Part shown: piece after piece, positions 8,745-13,899 of the stretch
Numbering within the stretch: position 1 is the stretch's first letter
How the letters are laid out: every line of letters begins with the position of its first letter
Assembly (NCBI GenBank): GCA_030599435.1
Contig: JAUVNZ010000014.1
Span: 1 to 13,899 of the forward strand
Length of the DNA: 13,899 bases
Reading direction: 5' to 3'
DNA from: Gammaproteobacteria bacterium
GTDB lineage: Bacteria; Pseudomonadota; Gammaproteobacteria; SZUA-152
Notes under the pieces: model-generated
The model's database searches: none
Seen by the model: the letters and a program-made list of their open reading frames with translations, nothing else
What the model was told of the DNA's origin: nothing
Translations under genes and position numbers: made by a program

Positions 8745-8758
8745 CAATCAATTGATTG
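8745..8758. repeat. Perfect 14-base palindrome in the rpsF leader
   Basis: CAATCAATTGATTG equals its own reverse complement. It lies about 10-23 bases after the predicted rpsF transcription start. As DNA it could be a dimeric repressor site. As RNA it could form a 5-pair hairpin with a 4-base loop, followed by TTTTG. No protein or function can be assigned. Confidence 0.5.
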
Positions 8759-8774
8759 TTTTGCAATCCCTTGC

Positions 8775-8801
8775 TTCACTGCCTGCGGCGCACCGTATGA
8801 G
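8775..8801 (+). promoter_or_regulatory. Candidate S6:S18 autoregulatory leader motif
   Basis: The rpsF leaders of many bacteria carry a CCG trinucleotide in a bulge between a stem and a hairpin. The S6:S18 complex binds this to repress its own operon. Here TTCA (8775-8778) can pair with TGAG (8798-8801), with one wobble. A small GC hairpin (about 8780-8792, TGC/GCA plus an inner C-G pair) lies inside, and CCG (8793-8795) sits unpaired between hairpin and stem, as the motif requires. The stems are short and I folded them by eye, so this is a candidate placed by position and pattern. Confidence 0.45.
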
Positions 8802-8821
8802 TAGGAGGCTTTAACCGAAAG

Positions 8822-8826
8822 AGGAG
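8822..8826 (+). promoter_or_regulatory. Ribosome binding site deciding the rpsF start
   Basis: AGGAG sits five bases before the GTG at 8832. An in-frame GTG at 8826 overlaps this site, so it is an unlikely start. The 8832 start also gives the conserved S6 N-terminus MRHYEIVF. Confidence 0.8.
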
Positions 8827-8831
8827 TGCTC

Positions 8832-9389
8832 GTGAGACACTACGAAATTGTGTTTCTGGTCCACCCTGACCAGAGTGATCAGGTTCCAGCCATGATCGAA
8901 AAGTACAAGGCATCAGTCGAAACTGATGGCGGCACTGTCCACCGTCAAGAAGACTGGGGCCGTCGCCAACTGGCTTATCCCATCAACAAGATCAACAAAG
9001 CTCACTATGTGCTCATGAATGTTGAGTGCACATCCAAGGCCTTGGAAGAACTTGAAACTGCTTTCCGCTTTAATGATGCTGTTATCCGTAACATGGTCAT
9101 GCGCTGCAAGACTGCAATTACCGATGCATCACCATTGGCAAGATCCAAGGAAGAGCAAGAACGTGATCGCAGACCTGCACCCGCACCCGCACCTGCACCT
9201 GCGCCGGCACCAGTTGCTACGGAAGACAGCGCACCTGCACCTGATGCTGAAAAGACGGCTGCTGAAGAAGCCCCTGTTGAAGCAGCTCCTGCAGTAGAGT
9301 CTGCTCCTGAGTCTGCTCCTGAGTCTGCTCCTGAGTCTGCTCCTGAGTCTGCTCCTGAGTCTGCAACTACAGAAGGTGCTGAAGCCTAA
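8832..9389 (+). CDS. rpsF: 30S ribosomal protein S6 (bS6) with long Ala/Pro/Glu tail
   Basis: S6 binds S18 and together they join the platform of the 30S subunit through the central domain of 16S rRNA. Residues 1-114 match the E. coli protein closely: [15 protein letters not shown], then [15 protein letters not shown], then [17 protein letters not shown]. The E. coli protein ends at about 131-135 residues, whereas this one reaches 185. Residues 115-185 are low-complexity: a Pro-Ala run of 13 residues, an acidic Ala/Glu segment, five SAPE units (157-176) and SATTEGAEA. The tail is acidic and certainly disordered in composition. In E. coli, RimK adds glutamates to the S6 C-terminus; this tail may play a related role or be a RimK target, which is inference. 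The start is GTG at 8832, chosen by ribosome site and conservation. rpsR follows after 62 bases, with no priB between. Confidence 0.97.
   Translation: MRHYEIVFLVHPDQSDQVPAMIEKYKASVETDGGTVHRQEDWGRRQLAYPINKINKAHYVLMNVECTSKALEELETAFRFNDAVIRNMVMRCKTAITDASPLARSKEEQERDRRPAPAPAPAPAPAPVATEDSAPAPDAEKTAAEEAPVEAAPAVESAPESAPESAPESAPESAPESATTEGAEA
9300..9359 (+). repeat. 12-base tandem repeat, five perfect copies, inside rpsF
   Basis: The unit TCTGCTCCTGAG occurs five times without a mismatch at 9300-9359 and encodes SAPE five times. The copy number can change by slippage or recombination without shifting frame, because the unit is a multiple of three. A related, less perfect Pro-Ala codon run lies upstream (about 9174-9212), with CCT/CCC/CCG and GCA/GCG mixed. 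The perfect identity of the 12-base copies suggests recent expansion, while the older run has drifted. Confidence 0.97.
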
Positions 9390-9451
9390 TCACGGCTAGC
9401 ATGTTGTTCATAAAGAACTGTACATCGAAAAAATATTGTAGAGGATAAGTT

Positions 9452-9679
9452 ATGTCACGTTTTTATCGTCGTAGAAAATATTGCCGCTTTACCGCGGAAG
9501 GCGTCAAAGAGATTGATTACAAAGATCTCAATACCTTGAAGGCCTATGTTTCAGAGAATGGCAAGATTGTGCCCAGTCGTATTACTGGCACCAAAGCAAA
9601 ATATCAGCGTAAGCTGACATCAGCGATTAAACGCGCACGTGCATTAGCATTGTTGCCGTACACCGACGCTCATCAGTAA
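9452..9679 (+). CDS. rpsR: 30S ribosomal protein S18 (bS18)
   Basis: S18 forms a heterodimer with S6 on the 30S platform. The 75 residues equal the E. coli length and are nearly those of the family consensus. They include the N-terminal RRRKYCRF (with the conserved cysteine), [20 protein letters not shown], then [15 protein letters not shown] and the basic C-terminal helix [19 protein letters not shown] ribosome site, GAGGATAAGTT, precedes the ATG. It is transcribed with rpsF from the promoter upstream of rpsF. If the leader motif is real, S18 also represses this operon together with S6. Confidence 0.98.
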   Translation: MSRFYRRRKYCRFTAEGVKEIDYKDLNTLKAYVSENGKIVPSRITGTKAKYQRKLTSAIKRARALALLPYTDAHQ

Positions 9680-9690
9680 CTGGGTATTCG

Positions 9691-9703
9691 GAGCAAGGTG
9701 CTC
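9691..9703 (+). other. Small hairpin after rpsR
   Basis: GAGCA/TGCTC form a perfect 5-pair stem with loop AGG, 12 bases after the rpsR stop, followed by GGGGTTTGTT. The stem is short and the T content after it modest. It could be a weak terminator or attenuator that lowers expression of the downstream membrane-protein gene relative to S18, but the evidence is thin. Confidence 0.3.
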
Positions 9704-9768
9704 GGGGTTTGTTATCCGGGTATTGTGACTAATGTTGAAAAGAAGGCTGGAAAGCAGGAAACCATAAG

Positions 9769-10668
9769 ATGAAATCGTTGGCGTCATTCATCTTGCGTGG
9801 CCCAGTCCAGGCAATTTTAATCTCGGTTGGTACGGGCGTGCTGGCGATGATAATGCCGCCATTGAGCATCCTAAGTGGTGCCGCAGTGGCTTTGACTACC
9901 TTGCGTGTAAGCATGCGTTCAGGTGCAGTGGTGGTCTTAGGTAGTATCGTTTTTGTTGCTGTGTTGGCCGGGTTTACGCCCGGAAGCATGTCGCCCAACA
10001 TGCTTTTTTTGAGTGTTTTGTGGGTTTTTACATGGGGTATGAGCTGGCTTCTACGTGAGACTCGCTCACTGGGATTAATAACAGTTACGTCAGGCTTGTT
10101 AGGTATGCTGGGTATAGCGGTCACCTATTTAATTCTTGGTGATGTGGCTAGTTGGTGGGAAGGGGTATTACCACCCCTGCTTGAACCAGCAATGCAACCC
10201 GGAGGGCCGCTGGCTGATCCTGAGTTGGCACGACAAATTTTGGAAGGTTTACCCAGGGTAATGACAGGGTATATCGCGGCAGGTTTAGTGTTGAATACAG
10301 TTTTGTGTCTGTATCTGGCAAGGAGCTGGCAGGCCAAATTATTTAATCCGGGCGGATTTCGTAGCGAGTTTTATGAAATGCGGTTTGGTGCCAAAGCTGC
10401 ATTGCTATCGATGGCGATACTCGCACTTGTTTTGGTGCCAATGGGCGGCTTGTCTAGCGCAGCTGCAGAGATTTTGATTGTGGTTTTGAGCCTCTACGTT
10501 ATCCAGGGGCTGGCCATTATTCACGCCATTGTGGCGAAGAAAAAAATGCATGTTGCATGGTTGGCAGTGTCTTACATCGTGGCGCTTTTTATCTCGCCAC
10601 AGTTAGTAGCATTGCTGGGGTTCGTCGACACCTGGACGGATTTTCGCAACCGGACTAATGCAGTATAA
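9769..10668 (+). CDS. DUF2232 (YybS-like) multi-pass membrane protein
   Basis: This 299-residue hydrophobic protein has about eight predicted membrane segments, including AILISVGTGVLAMIM, VVVLGSIVFVAVLAGF, MLFLSVLWVFTWGMSWL, GLLGMLGIAVTYLIL, MTGYIAAGLVLNTVLCLYL, AALLSMAILALVLVPMGG, ILIVVLSLYVIQGLAII and LAVSYIVALFISPQLVALLG. A hydrophilic stretch between segments four and five (about 125-160) contains LADPELARQILEGLP. The pattern and the slot between rpsR and rplI fit the DUF2232 family, which occupies the same place in Pseudomonas. Its function is not known to me. The start at 9769 follows GCAGGAAACCATAAG, a reasonable ribosome site. The gaps to rpsR (89 bases) and rplI (119 bases) contain no strong terminator, so it is probably part of the ribosomal operon. 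Confidence 0.8.
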   Translation: MKSLASFILRGPVQAILISVGTGVLAMIMPPLSILSGAAVALTTLRVSMRSGAVVVLGSIVFVAVLAGFTPGSMSPNMLFLSVLWVFTWGMSWLLRETRSLGLITVTSGLLGMLGIAVTYLILGDVASWWEGVLPPLLEPAMQPGGPLADPELARQILEGLPRVMTGYIAAGLVLNTVLCLYLARSWQAKLFNPGGFRSEFYEMRFGAKAALLSMAILALVLVPMGGLSSAAAEILIVVLSLYVIQGLAIIHAIVAKKKMHVAWLAVSYIVALFISPQLVALLGFVDTWTDFRNRTNAV

Positions 10669-10775
10669 GCGCAACTTAAGCGCAGTATAAACGCAGCAGA
10701 TACGTAATTTTAGATAACAGTAGCAGTAACATATGGTTTTAAAGAAATTGAATTGAACAATGAGATCTACAGACT

Positions 10776-10779
10776 GAGG
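10776..10779 (+). promoter_or_regulatory. Ribosome binding site deciding the rplI start
   Basis: GAGG lies eight bases before ATG 10788 and only five before the adjacent in-frame GTG 10785. Spacing and the conserved single-Met L9 N-terminus (MNVILLEKV) favour 10788. Confidence 0.7.
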
Positions 10780-10787
10780 TAAGTGTG

Positions 10788-11240
10788 ATGAACGTTATTC
10801 TTTTAGAGAAAGTGCATAATCTGGGTGAGTTAGGCGAACAGGTCAGCGTCAAGGCTGGTTATGGTCGGAATTTTCTTATTCCCCAGGGCAAGGCAGTCAC
10901 TGCCACCGAGGCGAATGTGGCTCAGCTTGAGACACGTCGCGCAGAACTGGAAAAAGCTGCTGCAGAGAAGTTGGCCGCCGCCGAGGCCCGCAAAGCCAGT
11001 CTGGATGCGATTCAGCTTACTATTGCACATCAGGCAGGCGAGGAAGGTAAACTGTTCGGTTCGATTGGTACCATCGAAATTGCCAAGGCGATTACCACTG
11101 CCGGCGTGGAAGTGACCAAGTCCGAAATACGACTGCCTGAAGGTGCCCTGCGTCATCTTGGTGATTTTGAGATTGATGTAGAGCTACACAGTGATGTGCT
11201 TGCCACAGTCAAGCTCAGTGTTGTTGCTGAAGAAGGCTAA
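10788..11240 (+). CDS. rplI: 50S ribosomal protein L9 (bL9)
   Basis: L9 binds 23S rRNA near the L1 stalk and reaches across to neighbouring ribosomes; it helps fidelity and reading-frame maintenance. The 150 residues match E. coli (149). The N-terminal domain has [19 protein letters not shown] and the signature [16 protein letters not shown] (about 22-37). The long connecting helix is Ala/Glu-rich (about 45-75, with [12 protein letters not shown]). The C-terminal domain includes [16 protein letters not shown] and [25 protein letters not shown]. It closes the rpsF-rpsR-DUF2232-rplI group, and a possible terminator follows. Confidence 0.98.
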   Translation: MNVILLEKVHNLGELGEQVSVKAGYGRNFLIPQGKAVTATEANVAQLETRRAELEKAAAEKLAAAEARKASLDAIQLTIAHQAGEEGKLFGSIGTIEIAKAITTAGVEVTKSEIRLPEGALRHLGDFEIDVELHSDVLATVKLSVVAEEG

Positions 11241-11257
11241 GTTTAAGGCCCTGTTAT

Positions 11258-11292
11258 AGACAGTGCCTACGTTGTTATCACTGGTACTGTCT
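11258..11292 (+). terminator. Possible terminator after rplI
   Basis: GACAGTGCC (11259-11267) pairs with GGTACTGTC (11283-11291) over nine positions with one G-T wobble. An outer A-T pair adds a tenth, and the loop is 15 bases. The sequence after it, TTAGTTTCTGC, is only moderately T-rich, so termination may be partial. It lies 18 bases after the rplI stop and before a T-rich stretch that leads to dnaB, the right place to end the ribosomal operon. Confidence 0.45.
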
Positions 11293-11443
11293 TTAGTTTC
11301 TGCATTAGCTTTCTTTTCTTAAACGTTGATTCGTCAGCGCAACATTCCTGTGTGCTTTTCGTAAGAAATTTTTAAATTTTCTCTGCTTTTTGCCCTCGAT
11401 TTTTCTGCATTTTTTTCTGTAATTCGGTTAACATAACCAGACG

Positions 11444-12844
11444 ATGCCAGAGTTAGTTTATCCCCCAAATCCGGTCGATGTTGCCACTGAAAACCTGAAG
11501 ATTGCGCCCCAGTCTATTGAGGCTGAGCAATCAGTCATTGGCGGCCTGATGCTCGATAAAAATGCCTGGGACAAGATTGGTGATCTCGTAACTGAAGAAG
11601 ATTTTTATCGCCGTGACCATCAGCTAATCTTCCGAGCCATTGCTGATATGTCCTCCAGAGGAGACCCCTGTGATGTGGTTACTCTCTCTGAGTGGTTGAA
11701 TAAGCAGGATCTGTTGAACGACGCGGGAGGTCTTGCCTACCTTGGCACCCTGGCCAAAAACACCCCCAGCGCGGCCAATATCAAAGCTTACGCAGCAATC
11801 GTGCGTGAGCGCTCAGTGCTGCGTCAGCTTATTACAGTGGGTAACGAGATTAGTAATAGTGCTTACCAGACAGAGGGGCGAAGTAGCGAAGAGCTGCTGG
11901 ATGGCGCTGAGCGTGAAGTCTTCAAAATTGCCGAAATGGGAGCCCGGGGCAAGAAAACCGTTATTCCTATACGAGATTTGCTAACTAAAGCGGTAGACCG
12001 TATTGAAACCCTGTTTCAGCAGGATAATCCAATCACCGGTGTGCCCACTGGCTGGACCGATTTCGATGAAAAAACCTCCGGCCTGCAGAATTCAGACCTT
12101 ATTATTATCGCCGGCAGACCTTCCATGGGTAAAACCAGTTTCGCGATGAATATTGCCGAGAATGCGGCCATTAAAAGTAGTCTGCCAACGGTGATATTTA
12201 GTATGGAAATGCCTGGCGAGCAACTGGCGATGCGCATGTTCTCTTCACTGGGTCGAATTGATCAGCACAAGGTACGAACCGGTAAACTTGGGGATGAAGA
12301 TTGGCCTCGGTTAACTTCTGCGGTGAGCTTGCTGGCGGAAGCGCCGATGTTTATTGATGATACGCCGGCGCTTTCTCCTAATGAATTACGTGCTCGTGCC
12401 CGCCGTATTAAACGGGAACATGGTCTGGGGCTGATTATTATCGATTATCTGCAACTGATGCAGGTGAATGGTACTAAGGAAAATCGTACTAACGAAATTT
12501 CTGAAATTTCACGCTCCCTTAAAGCATTGGCGAAAGAGCTAGAAGTGCCGGTTGTTGCGCTGTCGCAGCTTAATCGTAGTCTGGAACAACGTCCCAATAA
12601 ACGGCCAGTGATGTCTGATTTGCGTGAGTCGGGAGCCATTGAGCAGGATGCTGACGTAATAGCCTTTATTTATCGCGATGAAGTTTATAACGAAGATAGC
12701 CCTGACAAGGGTATAGCAGAAATCATTATTGCCAAGCAGCGTAATGGCCCGATTGGTACGACACGATTAACCTTTATTGGCCAGTACACTCGTTTTGAAA
12801 ATTATATTCATGACATCTATTCAGATGACGAACCCTATTCATAA
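11444..12844 (+). CDS. dnaB: Replicative DNA helicase DnaB
   Basis: DnaB is the hexameric 5'-3' helicase that unwinds the chromosomal fork and contacts DnaG primase and the DnaC-type or other loader. The 466 residues match E. coli (471). The N-terminal domain (about 20-125) holds PQSIEAEQSVIGGLML and the FYRRDHQLIF region. After a linker, the RecA-like domain (about 190-466) carries Walker A GRPSMGKT (224-231, Lys230). Walker B is LIIIDYLQLM with Asp334. SQLNRSLEQRPNKRPVMSDLRESGAIEQDAD and the C-terminal KQRNGPIGTTRLTF follow. There is no intein, a common insertion in dnaB genes. The T-rich 11292-11443 stretch upstream shows no convincing promoter, and no Shine-Dalgarno is evident before the ATG. 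alr follows after 45 bases. Confidence 0.98.
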   Translation: MPELVYPPNPVDVATENLKIAPQSIEAEQSVIGGLMLDKNAWDKIGDLVTEEDFYRRDHQLIFRAIADMSSRGDPCDVVTLSEWLNKQDLLNDAGGLAYLGTLAKNTPSAANIKAYAAIVRERSVLRQLITVGNEISNSAYQTEGRSSEELLDGAEREVFKIAEMGARGKKTVIPIRDLLTKAVDRIETLFQQDNPITGVPTGWTDFDEKTSGLQNSDLIIIAGRPSMGKTSFAMNIAENAAIKSSLPTVIFSMEMPGEQLAMRMFSSLGRIDQHKVRTGKLGDEDWPRLTSAVSLLAEAPMFIDDTPALSPNELRARARRIKREHGLGLIIIDYLQLMQVNGTKENRTNEISEISRSLKALAKELEVPVVALSQLNRSLEQRPNKRPVMSDLRESGAIEQDADVIAFIYRDEVYNEDSPDKGIAEIIIAKQRNGPIGTTRLTFIGQYTRFENYIHDIYSDDEPYS

Positions 12845-12889
12845 ATGGGCGCCTCCTAGTATGGTGCGAAATAGTATGGTACCAAAGGC

Positions 12890-13899
12890 ATGACACGTGC
12901 GGCCCGTGCCGTTATCAATCTAAGTGCCCTGCAACATAACCTGCAACGAGCCAGGACCGCTACACCTCGTTCCCAACAATTTGCTGTTATCAAAGCCAAT
13001 GGCTATGGCCATGGCATGGTTGAGATAGCGCAGGCGTTAAAAGATGCCGACGGATTTGGTGTCGCCAGTGTTGAAGAAGCGCTCGAGTTAATTGCTGCAG
13101 GAATTAAACAGCCTCTGTTATTGTTGGAAGGGTTTTTTCATGACGACGAGCTTGAGCAGATTTTGCAGCATGATATTCAGATCGTTGTTCATCATGAACA
13201 GCAGGTTGATGCTTTGGAAGCAATGTCGGCTAAAAATATTTCCAGTCAGAAATCCATTTTAATTTGGTTAAAAGTAGACACGGGCATGCATCGCCTTGGT
13301 TTTGAGCCCGGTGAAGTTTCAAAAGTGTATCAACGTTTAATGGCTTGCGGTCTTGTTAAAAAGCCATTACGACTCATGACGCATCTTGCGAATGCAGATG
13401 ATATGCAAAATAAAACCACCCAACAGCAAATAGAATTATTTAAAACGATCCTGGAAGATGAAAAAGTAGAGCGTAGCATTGCTAATTCGGCAGGTATTCT
13501 CGGCTGGATGGGGAGTGTTAGTGAAATTGCTCGCCCCGGTATTTTGCTTTATGGTGTTTCGCCATTTCTAAATGAGACGGGCGCAAATCGGGGGCTGTTA
13601 CCTGTGATGACCTTATGCGGCGAGCTCATTGCAATAAAACAATGTCAGAAGGGTGATGCTGTTGGTTATGGCGGCGACTGGGTTTGCCCGAATGAAATGT
13701 CAGTGGGAGTTGTTGGTATTGGATACGGCGATGGTTATCCTCGGCATGCTAAGGAAGGTACACCAGTTTTAGTTAATGGAAAACGGGTGCCTTTGGTGGG
13801 GCGTGTCTCCATGGATATGATTTGTGTCGATTTGCGCGAATGCCCAGATGCAAAAGTTGGTAGTGATGTTGTTTTGTGGGGCGAAGGCTTACCCGCAGA
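12890..13899 (+). CDS. alr: Alanine racemase (3' end outside the window)
   Basis: Alr converts L- to D-alanine with pyridoxal phosphate and supplies D-alanine for peptidoglycan. The first 336 codons are present, with no stop before the window end. The PLP-binding motif AVIKANGYGHG places the Schiff-base lysine at Lys35. DTGMHRLGF, then SNPAGI-like NSAGILGW, and RPGILLYGVSP line the active site. VGIGYGDGYPRH holds the catalytic Tyr279, which serves as base from the other subunit. GRVSMDMICVDL follows. Lys35 to Tyr279 is about 23 residues longer than in E. coli Alr (Lys34, Tyr255), so this copy has an extra internal stretch, probably in the barrel. ATG 12890 is the only possible ATG: an in-frame stop lies at 12872, and the two upstream ATGs are out of frame. 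The ribosome site is poor. It follows dnaB, as in Pseudomonas. Confidence 0.95.
   Translation, partial: MTRAARAVINLSALQHNLQRARTATPRSQQFAVIKANGYGHGMVEIAQALKDADGFGVASVEEALELIAAGIKQPLLLLEGFFHDDELEQILQHDIQIVVHHEQQVDALEAMSAKNISSQKSILIWLKVDTGMHRLGFEPGEVSKVYQRLMACGLVKKPLRLMTHLANADDMQNKTTQQQIELFKTILEDEKVERSIANSAGILGWMGSVSEIARPGILLYGVSPFLNETGANRGLLPVMTLCGELIAIKQCQKGDAVGYGGDWVCPNEMSVGVVGIGYGDGYPRHAKEGTPVLVNGKRVPLVGRVSMDMICVDLRECPDAKVGSDVVLWGEGLPA

Noticed and set aside
11426..11438. Inverted repeat GGTTA-ACA-TAACC just before dnaB
   Set aside because: Five pairs in an AT-rich stretch are easily expected by chance, and no promoter could be placed to give it a role.
11444..12844. Possible intein or other insertion in dnaB
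   Set aside because: The protein has normal length and continuous motifs through the P-loop and Walker B, so no insertion is present.
12857..12880. Direct repeat TAGTATGGT twice between dnaB and alr
   Set aside because: It is only nine bases, and both ATGs are out of frame with alr. Nothing else supports a function.

Overview
This window is a run of bacterial housekeeping genes from a gammaproteobacterium. The gene order is hflK-hflC-DUF2065-hisZ-purA-tRNA-Leu-rnr-rlmB-rpsF-rpsR-DUF2232-rplI-dnaB-alr. From memory, this is the order seen in Pseudomonas and related Pseudomonadales/Cellvibrionales-type genomes. In Escherichia coli, by contrast, nsrR lies between purA and rnr, and priB lies between rpsF and rpsR; both are absent here. 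Base composition looks intermediate, neither strongly AT- nor GC-rich. I cannot name the genus.

Layout. Positions 6-2299 hold the HflK/HflC membrane protease-modulator pair, overlapping by one base, followed by a 62-residue DUF2065 (YjeT-like) membrane protein. Positions 2407-4941 hold hisZ (regulatory subunit of the first histidine-biosynthesis enzyme) and purA (adenylosuccinate synthetase). Positions 4942-5476 are a 535-base non-coding stretch. It carries a complete minus-strand tRNA-Leu(CAG) with a good promoter and, just downstream of it, a broken second copy of the tRNA 3' part. That copy is interrupted in its T-loop by a 57-base hairpin-rich unit. Positions 5477-8682 hold rnr (RNase R, with a very long lysine-rich tail) and rlmB (23S rRNA 2'-O-methyltransferase), overlapping by four bases. 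Positions 8701-11240 are a ribosomal-protein operon: S6, S18, a DUF2232 multi-pass membrane protein and L9, with a clear promoter and a structured leader. S6 has a 71-residue Ala/Pro/Glu/Ser tail that contains a perfect 12-base tandem repeat. Positions 11444-13899 hold dnaB (replicative helicase) and alr (alanine racemase), which is cut by the window end.

The genes share the theme of core growth: translation (S6, S18, L9, RlmB, tRNA-Leu), RNA turnover (RNase R), purine and histidine synthesis, replication (DnaB), cell-wall D-alanine (Alr) and membrane proteolysis control (HflKC).

I see no CRISPR array, insertion sequence, phage gene, toxin-antitoxin pair or defence system. The observations most worth checking are the interrupted tRNA-Leu fragment, the repeat-bearing S6 tail and the rpsF leader. 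None of these amounts to a clear new biological system.
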